Below are positions 33,236 through 41,880 of a DNA stretch of 64,000 nucleotides, piece by piece. Made by a program: the position numbers and the translations under genes. Positions within the stretch are counted from its first letter, which is position 1; each line of letters starts with the position of its first letter. The DNA comes from Plasmodiophora brassicae (lineage: Eukaryota > Endomyxa > Phytomyxea > Plasmodiophorida > Plasmodiophoridae), in contig JASFAU010000009.1 of the NCBI GenBank assembly GCA_039704465.1, positions 1,240,001 to 1,304,000 on the forward strand, in the 5' to 3' direction. The notes beneath the pieces were generated by a model. That model saw only the letters and a program-made list of their open reading frames with translations, searched no databases and was not told the DNA's origin.

Positions 33236-33396
33236 GCTGCCGCTGCTCGATGGGCAGTGCAGGGCCAAGGCATGTGACGAGCGCGCGCTGACCCCGTCAA
33301 GATGGAGAGCAACCCTGCTGCTGTGTGTGTGCCTGAGTCAGACCGAGTTGCACAACGGCGGCGGCGACGACGACGACGACGACGACCGGCGGGCAG
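33236..33396. promoter_or_regulatory. Short divergent promoter (coiled-coil gene / Tctex)
   Basis: Only 161 bp separates the two outward-facing start codons. A CGA/CGG-repeat run precedes the Tctex ATG. Regulatory role is inferred from arrangement alone. Confidence 0.45.
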
Positions 33397-33858
33397 ATGG
33401 AGGGTGAAGGGTCGTCGGTGGCGACGGGTGCGGCGGGTGTGCCGGGTGCGGGCGCCGCCGCGGCCAGCAGCAGCAACAGCACGCGGCCGCGGATCGAGAT
33501 CTGGGAGCCCACGTACCGCATGACGCCGAAGGAGGGCGCCCTGTTCCAGACGTACCAGGTCGACAGCGTCATCAAATCGGTGATGCACGCGCACCTGGAC
33601 GGGTTCGCGTACGACCACGACAAGGCCAGGGACGTGTCGCTGGCCATCTCCAACGGCATCAAGGACGGCGTCAAGGCGCTCAAGTTCCAGCGGTACAAGG
33701 TCGTCGTGCAGACGACGATCGGCGAGGTGCGCGGCCAGGGCGCCCGGGTCGCCTCCCGGTGCCTGTGGGACGACAAGACCGACAACTGGGCGTCGTACTC
33801 GATGAAGACCGAGACGGTCTGGGCCGTCGTCACCGTCTTCGGCCTCTACCTCGAATAG
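33397..33858 (+). CDS. Tctex-1-family dynein light chain, 153 aa
   Basis: A Gly/Ala/Ser-rich leader of about 30 residues is followed by a Tctex domain. It has an EPTYRMTPKEG opening as in the TCTEX1D/DYNLT2 subgroup, then helices (VIKSVMHAHLDG, ARDVSLAISNGIKDGVKALK) and the strands KVVVQTTIGE, ASRCLWDDKTDNWASYSM and WAVVTVFGLYLE. This subgroup is associated with axonemal or intraflagellar dynein. The stop lies 60 bp from the stop of the convergent PH gene. Single exon. Confidence 0.9.
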   Translation: MEGEGSSVATGAAGVPGAGAAAASSSNSTRPRIEIWEPTYRMTPKEGALFQTYQVDSVIKSVMHAHLDGFAYDHDKARDVSLAISNGIKDGVKALKFQRYKVVVQTTIGEVRGQGARVASRCLWDDKTDNWASYSMKTETVWAVVTVFGLYLE

Positions 33859-33918
33859 ACACCCGCGCGTACTGCGTTCCCCCTGTATGTATCGTCACGA
33901 TCGTTCGTCTGCTGCGGA

Positions 33919-34814
33919 TCAGGCGCTGGCCAGCGCGGCGGCGCGTTTCGCATCGACCTCCAGGCCCTGCAGCAGCTGCAGGACGGGCAGGCCGGCGAGG
34001 CGCGCCAGGCGCAGGGCGCGCAGCAGGGCTCGGCACCACAGGAGACGCCCGTGCGACATGAACTCGTGCGACAGCGGCGCGTGCGCCTGCATGCCCAGGA
34101 CGACGCAGCGCAGGTCGTCGATGCTGCGGCACTCGACGTCCAGCGTGCGGCGCTCGGCGACCAGCGAGACGCACAGCCAGGGCTGGCCGGCGTCCCAGTC
34201 GTACGCGCGGAAGGCGGGCGTACGCGGGCCCACCACGATCGAGTGCACCTCGGCGAGGGCCACTGCACGTGCAGGCCGTCACGTGAGTACCCGGCACAAG
34301 TGCAGACGGGGCCGAATGGAGGACGTACGCGTGCCCGACGTTCGATGCAAGGACCGGCCCCAGATGACGTCCGTGCCGTCGTCGCTGAGCCTCACGAGGC
34401 GCTTCTTCTGGGCGCCCGTCGACCCGTACTTGGTGACCGGGATGCCGCGCTTCAGGCGCTGGACCAGGGAGGCCAGGGGCGGCGCAGTCGTCGGTGACGG
34501 ACGCGCCAGGTACGGGCCCTGCCGCGTCAGGCAGGGCTTGCTGGGTGCCGACCCGGGCCGCGTACACAATGGGGCGGCTGCGGGCACCGACTGCGACCGG
34601 GTCTGCCCCAAACGCGATTCGCTGTCAGGGGCGCCGCACGAACGGGTGGCAGGGCGCGGGCAGACGGACGGACCTGGGGTCGCCCGGTGAAATCGCCCTG
34701 GAATCGCAGGTACTGCACGGGCCGATGATGGCAGCGGCCGGGCCGGCGACGGTCGTCCATGGCATCCGTGTCTACGGATGGCCTCTGCAGACGCCCACAA
34801 CGAGAGGCAGACAT
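33919..34814 (-). CDS. PH-domain protein, 260 aa
   Basis: Exons 34814-34566, 34518-34329, 34262-33919 (introns 47 and 66 bp); 261 codons in phase. The spliced middle reads as a PH domain: KRGIPVTKYGSTGAQKKRLV, RLSDDGTDVIWGRSL, EVHSIVVGPRTPAF, WLCVSLVAERRTLDVECRS, DDLRCVVLGMQA. The Arg-rich first strand suggests phosphoinositide binding. The layout resembles PH domains of plant PH-FYVE and PLC-type proteins. No other domain is present. Exon 1 is Arg/Pro-rich and is the least certain part. Confidence 0.72.
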
Positions 34815-35126
34815 GACCGCGAGTACTCGGTCGAGCGCGCCTTGCCCAGGAGCGCAGCGGAACCCTGTCGACTATGCCACTGTCCGCCGCCCGTCGTACC
34901 GCGTCAGAGAGCGCAGCGGAAGACCTCGAATCTGGCGGCCGTGCGGTCAGTGTAACGGGGCGCGGCTCAACAAATATCTGACGCCGGGTGCCAGCCCTCA
35001 ACATGGTCCCAGGCGCCCACCCATGCCTGGCCCATGGACGTGCAGGCCGTCCAGGCCCGCGTTATGTACTCGTTTGCCCCGGTGTATTTGCTGGACGTAG
35101 AGCGCGCATCGAACGGAAGCGACCGC
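34815..35126. other. Intergenic, no gene seen
   Basis: Gap between the PH gene start and the PABPN1-like gene end. Short open frames only. Confidence 0.45.
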
Positions 35127-35819
35127 CTACCCATGATACGGGTGGGGAGCGCGTCGACCCCGACCCCGGAATCGGCCGTATCCACCCGGGAACCGCCCCG
35201 CACCACGACGCCGACCGCCGAATCGTCGCTACACAGCAAGCACGACCGTCATGTCAGTTATCGTCCCGACAGCAATAACCAAGTTGCGACAACGCGCGCT
35301 GCCTACCTGGCCCCTGGCGAACCCGGGCACGTTCGTCCGTTTCGGCGAGATCTTCAGGACCCGAGATCGGAATTCGCTGTCGTTCAACAGCATGGCGTTG
35401 GCCACCGACTCCTGGTCGACGAACTCAACGTAGGCGTACCCTTTCGGGTGGCCCGTCATCTTGTCGCACACAATCGTGATGCGATTGACAACGCCGCACG
35501 ACTGGAAGAACGTCTGCAATTCCTCCGGCGTCGTCCCATAGTCGACATTGCCGACATAGACCGAGCGTAGGTCCGAATCGGGGCCGTTGACGACCACAGA
35601 GGCGGCGTTGGATCCAGAAGCGGCGCCGGCATCCTTTCCGGATGCGTCGGAGGCGGCGCCGGCCGGCAGCGTCGTGGATGACGGGTCCGCGGCGATCGTC
35701 GCCTCGATCTTGGCGGCCTCTTCCTCCATCTCCTTCACGCGACGCTTCATGGCTTCAACATCGGTGATGTCATCGGAGGAATCGTCAACCGATTCGATGA
35801 CCATGGACGCCGTCGACAT
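35127..35819 (-). CDS. PABPN1: PABPN1-like nuclear poly(A)-binding protein, 204 aa
   Basis: Binds growing poly(A) tails and controls tail length. Exon 1 is 35819-35307, intron 78 bp, exon 2 is 35228-35127. Layout matches the family: acidic start, a coiled-coil helix (DVEAMKRRVKEMEEEAAKIE), one RRM with RNP2 SVYVGNVDYG and RNP1 GYAYVEF, then LKISPKRTNVPG, and a short RG-rich C-terminus (RRFGGRRRGAGRFPGGYG) supplied only by exon 2. Reading through the intron gives a false tail (VGSARCRN). Confidence 0.93.
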
Positions 35820-36083
35820 GATTGATGGTGGCGTGGGGACGCTCCGGGCAGCTGCCAGGCACACGTACCGACGACGTGCAAATGGTGATGCGCGAGGCAC
35901 TCAGCGACGGACTCCGCCACGGACTTCGCACCCACCCTGGCCAGCATTCGCTCCCGCCTTAGACATGGTAAGTCGGCCGTACGACCGCAGGCGGCCACCG
36001 CGCGCTCCCTACTGTGCGCATATGCTGGCATGACGTCGGGTCACAGCCCATCAGCAACTAGGGGACGATAACGATGTCACGTG
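35820..36083. promoter_or_regulatory. Divergent upstream region with GGAGTCCGT motif pair
   Basis: Separates the PABPN1-like start and the large plus-strand gene. Minus-strand reading around 35,898-35,930 has GTCCGTGGCGGAGTCCGT, close to the motif pair above the POL5-like gene (about 12,524-12,546). Confidence 0.35.
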
Positions 36084-38399
36084 ATGACGTGCGCGCGCCT
36101 GCCGTCTAACCGCACAGGCGCGACACGAATGAGGGCCACGAGCATCGCGTCGCTTTGGTGCAAGATCACCGTCCTGACAGTGATCGTCAGTCAGTTCGTG
36201 ACGCTCGTCTACTACCGCACCACGTGGATCGAGTCTGCTCAACAACAGCGTCAGGCGCTGCGCCCCTGGTCGGCAACAGAACGAGACTGGAATGCGCGAG
36301 TGACCTTGTCGCCCGACCATCCGCTTTTCGCCGTTCTGTTGCACGCCCAACGTAACGACCTGTCCGGAATTCGGCGACACCTAGTCGACGCAGGGGAATC
36401 GGATCATGCGCGTGCCTGGAGTGCCGCTGCGGTCCATGCTGCGTTCCATGGGCATCGTGCGCTAGTCGAGCACGCCCTTGCGCAGGCCGGCGCCGGGACA
36501 GATCGTATCCGGGCAGCGGTCGACGCCGCGTCATGCCTGGGAGGCGCGCCGATCGAGTCGCAATCCGCCCGGCAGTCGTCCATGGCGCTATGGTTCGTCA
36601 GCCAACGCCTACACGCGCCCTGCGTCAAGCAATTGCTTCAGTCGTCGTATGGCACCCACAGCGACATGCGAATCGCTGCATCGGTGTCGGCCGTGAAGCT
36701 CGCCACATTGTCCTACTCGGAAACGCTGCTGACTGCGCCCGTCGTACACATCGTGGAGCTGTTGATGCGTCGGGCCATGCCATGGGCAGGTGAAACGCTG
36801 GCGTGGCACGCCGGTCGCCGGCGGGATCGTCACTGGGCCACGCTCTTGGACGTTGCTCTACGTGTCAGCACAGGCGATCGTCGGTACATTGTACTGTCCG
36901 CTCTGGGTAGCGCCGTTCGCGACTGTCATGTCGACAGAATATGCAACATCTGGCGAGGCCATGTTCTTCCCGATCGCGATTTCGCCCAGCGCATTCTCCG
37001 TGTGGACGAGGACCTCCTGCTGGGGTTTTACCATCCCGATGACGAACTGATTGAGATCTTGCGCACGCGCTGCAGTACTGCCAATGCTGGTACCACACCG
37101 GGGCGCACGAACAAAGACGCCCGCAGCAGCATCCTCATGCAGGACGGCGTCGATCAGCGAACGGTCGCCCGATTCGAGGTGGCATGCGCGACCGGGGACG
37201 CACCCGCCGTCGATGCGGCGTTGGCGGCCGGCGGTATCCCTGGCGCGGTCGTTGAGCGAGCATTGGTCAGATCGGCGGCCGACGGTCACCTGAGCACGTT
37301 GAAGCGCATTCTGCCGCACATCGCGGAATCGTCGGTTAACATGGCCCTGGCAGAGGCCATGCATGCGGCACGACGAACGGCCAAAGGATCCATGCAGGTC
37401 GCCCGCTGGCTCCTGGCCGAGATGTCCGACGCCGCCCTTGGCCAGGCGCTGCTACTGGCCGCCGACGCCAACGATGTCGACTTCATCGACGATGTTATCG
37501 CCGTTATGGAGCCGACACTCGACGGCGAAGGCATCGTGGACCGGGAGCTGGCCCACATGCTGGAGCGCGCGGTTGTCGTCCAGGACGGCGTCCTGCTTCG
37601 GCACGTCCTCCATGCGCGGTCCAGGTCGGGAGAGGCGGCCCTCGGTCTGTATCGGGCCGGCATGCAATGCGGCCGTACCGGGCGTGTCGACGTCCTGAAG
37701 ATGGTCCTGAAGCCGGTCGGCAAGTGGTTCATGCCGCTCCTGGACGAGATCATGATATCGGCCCTGGTCGGCGCCTTACAATCGTCGCTCTACGAGGTCG
37801 CTGTCGATATCTGGCGGCTGTACAGCGACTCGAACAACAGGGCGTACGACGCATGGGAGGACTGGGTGCGCTACAACATCGTCTACGAGGACGATGACGA
37901 CCTGGTGGGTACCTACGTCCGTGACACGAGCAAGGACGATGCCCTGGACGTGAACGGGCCCGTGCCGCACCTACCCTATGTCAGCAGGCCCAGGCCATTG
38001 CGCGATCTGCTGCAGATGGCATCCAGGCATAGCTGGATGCCGGCCGGCTGCACGTTGCAGAACATTGAGGCGCGCATGATCCAGATCGCGTCCAAGCAGG
38101 TTCCGTTCCGCCAGTCATTCAAACGGGCGCCCCCGCCGCCGCCCAAGGTCCAACGGAGCCCGCGCCTGGACTACCTGATTCCCGATTTCATGAAGGATCG
38201 GTTCCCGGGCCTATTCCCGGATTGGGCCACCGTCAAGGGGAACCTACCGTCCGAGTTCGATCTGCTCGAACAACTGGCGACGTACCACTTCCGGCGCAAG
38301 GAGTTCGAGGTTGACGAGTACATAGAGGAGAGGGTTCAGAAACTGGCGCAGGCATCCAAGAAGATCCGGCAACGATGGGAACCTGAACTACCCTACTAG
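36084..38399 (+). CDS. Large single-exon membrane-anchored helical-repeat (ankyrin-like) protein, 771 aa
   Basis: An N-terminal membrane segment (ITVLTVIVSQFVTLVYY) follows a short basic start; an alternative ATG is at 36129. The body is a chain of ankyrin-like helical pairs (AAVHAAFHGHRALVEHAL, FEVACATGDAPAVDAAL, ALVRSAADGHLSTLKRIL, ALLLAADANDVDFIDDVI). The repeats are too degenerate to assign without a profile search. After about residue 600 it becomes acidic, then Pro/Arg-rich (RAPPPPPKVQRSPR), with a helical C-terminus. It probably faces the lumen or exterior as a type II protein, but topology is not certain. Function unknown. Confidence 0.7.
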   Translation: MTCARLPSNRTGATRMRATSIASLWCKITVLTVIVSQFVTLVYYRTTWIESAQQQRQALRPWSATERDWNARVTLSPDHPLFAVLLHAQRNDLSGIRRHLVDAGESDHARAWSAAAVHAAFHGHRALVEHALAQAGAGTDRIRAAVDAASCLGGAPIESQSARQSSMALWFVSQRLHAPCVKQLLQSSYGTHSDMRIAASVSAVKLATLSYSETLLTAPVVHIVELLMRRAMPWAGETLAWHAGRRRDRHWATLLDVALRVSTGDRRYIVLSALGSAVRDCHVDRICNIWRGHVLPDRDFAQRILRVDEDLLLGFYHPDDELIEILRTRCSTANAGTTPGRTNKDARSSILMQDGVDQRTVARFEVACATGDAPAVDAALAAGGIPGAVVERALVRSAADGHLSTLKRILPHIAESSVNMALAEAMHAARRTAKGSMQVARWLLAEMSDAALGQALLLAADANDVDFIDDVIAVMEPTLDGEGIVDRELAHMLERAVVVQDGVLLRHVLHARSRSGEAALGLYRAGMQCGRTGRVDVLKMVLKPVGKWFMPLLDEIMISALVGALQSSLYEVAVDIWRLYSDSNNRAYDAWEDWVRYNIVYEDDDDLVGTYVRDTSKDDALDVNGPVPHLPYVSRPRPLRDLLQMASRHSWMPAGCTLQNIEARMIQIASKQVPFRQSFKRAPPPPPKVQRSPRLDYLIPDFMKDRFPGLFPDWATVKGNLPSEFDLLEQLATYHFRRKEFEVDEYIEERVQKLAQASKKIRQRWEPELPY

Positions 38400-38560
38400 G
38401 CATTGAGTTGCTGCGTACGTAGCAGAGTATGATAAACCGCATGCCCTTAAATATCCGACGGTTGCAGGACTTGCGCCGATGGTGGATACTTGCTGAAATC
38501 ATCCAGATATTTTCCTGTCGTTGCTAATCGATCCTGTTCGAGGTGCCGTCGCCGCCCACA

Positions 38561-39271
38561 ATGGCTGAGGCGGATGGCGAAGAGCGTTTGAACCGCCCGA
38601 CTGGTGAGCTGGCAGCGCCAATTCAGAACGCGTCGTCGGCAGACCAATCGCCCACTTGCCGCATTTGCTTCGATAGCGGCCAAGGTTTGATCCAACCCTG
38701 CGCCTGTCGAGGCACAATGAAGTTCGTTCATCGCCGATGTCTCAACGAATGGCGTCTGTCGTCGTGTAAGACAGATTCGTATTGGCAGTGCGAACTCTGT
38801 TTGCAGCCGTACACGTTTGTTGACCAATCCGGACAACGCCGGCGTCTGTACCACATATGCCTCCTGGTGACAAACGTCCTCCTCATAGGGATCATCTTGG
38901 GGAGCGGGTTCATCATGAAGACGATCGAACTCGCCCTTTCCAGGGAGAGCCCACACTGGCAAGCATTCACCGACATCAACGGTTTGCATGTCGTATACGG
39001 TATACTGCTACCGGCAGCGGTTGGCCTAGGGCCATTCTGCATCATTGTCAATATTGGCACCCCTCACATACTGCATCTCTGTTTACATGGCACCCTCTAC
39101 GACGGCTTCGTCACCCAGACGGCACTGGAAATTGTGATCTCTACCATCGGCGTTGCATGCGGATTAATACGTGTCCGACAATGGATTTTCGATGGCGTGC
39201 ACGACATCGCCAAGCGATACGTGCTGGAACCGGACACAGTCGTTGATCTCACGGCATCCTGTCAGGCGTAA
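38561..39271 (+). CDS. RING-CH (MARCH-type) membrane E3 ubiquitin ligase, 236 aa
   Basis: The RING-CH zinc finger (C4HC3) is at residues about 32-85: CRICFDSGQGLIQPCACRG, FVHRRCLNEWR, WQCELCLQPY, with all zinc ligands in place. Membrane segments follow (ICLLVTNVLLIGIILGSGFI, VVYGILLPAAVGLGPFCIIV, and a third near ALEIVISTIGVACGLI). This is the MARCH plan, in which membrane-bound ligases ubiquitinate other membrane proteins. Start chosen at MAEADG (38561). It lies just before the transposon-rich part of the window. Confidence 0.88.
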   Translation: MAEADGEERLNRPTGELAAPIQNASSADQSPTCRICFDSGQGLIQPCACRGTMKFVHRRCLNEWRLSSCKTDSYWQCELCLQPYTFVDQSGQRRRLYHICLLVTNVLLIGIILGSGFIMKTIELALSRESPHWQAFTDINGLHVVYGILLPAAVGLGPFCIIVNIGTPHILHLCLHGTLYDGFVTQTALEIVISTIGVACGLIRVRQWIFDGVHDIAKRYVLEPDTVVDLTASCQA

Positions 39272-39629
39272 AGCATGTACCACGTACGTGTGCTCCAAAC
39301 CCATGCCCGCTTTCGTCGGCTTTACATATAAGTGCTTCGCTGTGCGTCGCGGGAACCAATAATAAAGTTTACCTGCAGTGTGTTGAACCGCTGATACTCT
39401 GCTGCTGTCGAACTGTGAAAATTCGTACCATGTCGGGCCCGACAAGCGCGTCCCAACTGGAATACCGGACCATAGCGACGCGACCGAACAAATGACGACA
39501 TAGGAGATAGAGACCTTACAATGCTGGCGGGACGGCGGGCTACCGCGCGGTCGACGGCCGAGTGTAACAGCCTAACGGGCGTCAGCGTCGGCCACCACGG
39601 AGGAATTGCAATCTGCGTGGTGGCGGCGT

Positions 39630-39965
39630 CGGCGTGCTGCGGCGCACCGTACGTGGGACCGCCAGCTGGTCGGGCAGGAGATGGAGTTGGGTACGCCCCC
39701 TCCAGCAGCACACGGGCCTGTACTGGGATTGAGGATGATGGCCAGGCGCAAATTATTGCGAAAATGGCGCGCTTGCAGCAGGTTCGATCAGATAGTCCCT
39801 GACCATGTCCACTGACGCGCATTTCGTGACGATGATCATTCCGGCTTCGACGGTTTCTCGGTTGTAAAGGAACTGACCTTCGATGTCCTCGATTCGGCTG
39901 TCTACGCGGCACTACCAAGGCCAGACCTTGGACGGTACTAATTCGGCGCTTTTATTTTTCCAGTG
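39630..39965 (-). mobile_element. Ty1/copia RNase H and 3'-end relic
   Basis: Minus-strand reading gives QFLYNRETVEAGMIIVTKCA and further residues, aligning with the RNase H C-terminus of the copia element at 59,500-59,700 (VQFHYTREAVEASLIVVHKC). It is followed by a GGAGGGGGCG polypurine tract near 39,690 like that of the intact element. The LTR beyond is too decayed to bound. Confidence 0.65.
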
Positions 39966-40921
39966 GCTGACGTGGAGGGGATCGGACGTCGGGATCTTCG
40001 TTGAGGCCTACGTCGAATGCATTAGACGCCGCCCGGAGCTCATATATGCTGTCGCCGGCGCCGCTAATGGCACTGGTGCCCGTGCTGCTCATGATCCGCT
40101 GCAGGTACGTCATCGATCGCCATACGACCTGGTGCTTAATGCCCCTGATCACCTCTACTGATATAGCGGCGCGCAAGTCCGCCGACCGACGACGAAGACG
40201 ACGAGACCACCGAATGGAGAGTGGCAGCCGGGGCCCGACGGTGACGGTGACAATGATGATGATGGCAATGGTGCCAGATCGCATCGGCGGCGGCGATTGC
40301 CGTCGGGAACTGCGGCTGACCGGCGCGGTCGACCGTCCGCACGAGCGGGCACGGGATCGCGCGGAGGTTCCAGTCGAGGCAGATGGCGATCCGGGTCTGG
40401 CGTATCTCCTGCTCGAACGTCCAAGCGGCCGACTGCCTATATTGCGAATAGACTCGTCAGGTACGTCACTTCATGCAATATGGCCGCAACGTCGGCATGA
40501 GTCGGTGAGCTGACCGCAACTCTTGGTCGTTTAGAGATCCTATTATCAACACAAGACTGCAACGCTGGCTCGCGTGCCACTGATGGCCCCTCCTCGGCAG
40601 CCCCGTTCCGGCTTTGCTCCTGCCAGCCAAGTTCTAGGGTGGGCCTTTGCCGCAGTTCAGTGCTGGCGCTGCGCTGGCCGTGCAAGACGTCCGACCTCAC
40701 CGCCTGCCGAGTAGCTTGAGCCACTTGCCGAGCTCTTGCGGGACATCAACGTGCTCCTGGCCCATGCGACGTCGACGTTGCACTGGTGGTGGCCACTTCT
40801 CCAACGTCGCTGCGCACCCGGCGCTCTGCTCGGGCGAAATATGCTGTCGACTCAAACCATCGATCTATCGCAAACGGATGCCAGACAGTAGTCCCCGTGG
40901 CGATCAGTCCTGAAACGGGTC
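39966..40921. other. Gene-poor stretch with possible coding relic
   Basis: On the minus strand, 40,240-40,720 contains protein-like pieces (DVAAILHEVTYLTSLFAI; WTFEQEIRQTRIAICLDWN) separated by a stop. They may be exons of an unrecognised gene or relics. Nothing firm. Confidence 0.25.
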
Positions 40922-41123
40922 ATGACATTTGACCACGCCTGCGTCTGGATCTGCGGGTCATACAAACGTGTCAGGACCGAGAGGCGACAAGGCGTGCACT
41001 ACGTGATGGTGAAGTTGAAGGTTCTGGGTCCTAAGGCCGATCGTGTCAAAATCCAGACGTTACTCGACTGTCTCCCTCACGACAAGGCGGATTTGACGTG
41101 CGCGTCGACCTGCTCCAGGACGA

Positions 41124-41266
41124 CCCCCAATCCAGACCAGCGACGACGTTTCCGCCCCACCTTCCCAATTCACTTGTGCAAATCCCCGCCATATTGTGGG
41201 GAGGACTTGCACAAGTGAATTGGGAAGGTGGGGCGGAAACGTCGTCGCTGGTCTGGATTGGGGGGA
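41124..41266. repeat. 143-bp foldback element (possible MITE)
   Basis: The arm starting CCCCCAATCCAGACCAGCG (41,124 on) returns inverted at about 41,203-41,266, roughly 60 bp per arm with almost no mismatch and a loop of about 15-20 bp. It sits just before the split host gene's exon. Confidence 0.75.
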
Positions 41267-41405
41267 TGGCGGATATCACGGTAGACGGAATCGTCGACAA
41301 GCGGTGGCGACATTGAATTCTCGTATTCGACGTGGGGCCGGTTCGAGTGCCGGCTCTCGTGGATCAAGACTGTCAGCGAGCAAGCGCGGGGAACATGGCC
41401 GGATA

Positions 41406-41548
41406 TGTCACGACTGAGTCGTGTTGGCGACTCAGCCGGCACCAAATTGGGCTCCTTCGTAGCGCACTAGGTACAATAAACGTCCACGGCGCGGACCGAC
41501 CTCAGTCGGTCAATCCGTGTGGTTGACTCATCGTGTTCGGTCGTCACA
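41406..41548 (+). repeat. Element D 5' LTR
   Basis: 143 bp; differs from the 3' copy by a 3-bp indel (CGTAGC versus CGTCGTAGC). Starts TGTCACGAC and ends GTCGTCACA. Confidence 0.8.
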
Positions 41549-41585
41549 TTTTGACCGACTAACCTTCTGTCGTCGTCTTGTCTCG

Positions 41586-41674
41586 ACTCGTATCGTATTG
41601 TGCCGTATCGTATCGTATTGTGCCGTATCGTATCGTATTGTGCCGTATCGTATCGTATTGTGCCGTATCGTACC
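41586..41674 (+). repeat. 20-bp minisatellite (left part)
   Basis: About four copies of CGTATCGTATCGTATTGTGC. The array continues at 47,055-47,100 on the far side of Gypsy-A, with some divergence. Confidence 0.85.
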
Positions 41675-41871
41675 TGTGCTAACGCCGCCGCTGCCCACTA
41701 CGGGGGCGGTCGGTCGCAAGAGTCGGCGCCTGGTGATATAACGAACTGATGTATTTGGACAGGATCGTCACAGCAAGGGCCGCTGCGGGGTCGAGTACGG
41801 TCATGATCATGTGACCGGGTGGCAGCAGCATCTGAGCAGCATCATCTGAGTACTGGTACTCTGGATGAACA
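41675..41871 (-). repeat. Gypsy-A 3' LTR
   Basis: 197 bp, TG...CA ends. Same sequence as 46806-47002 by eye. Confidence 0.92.
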
Positions 41872-41880
41872 CTCCCCGTG

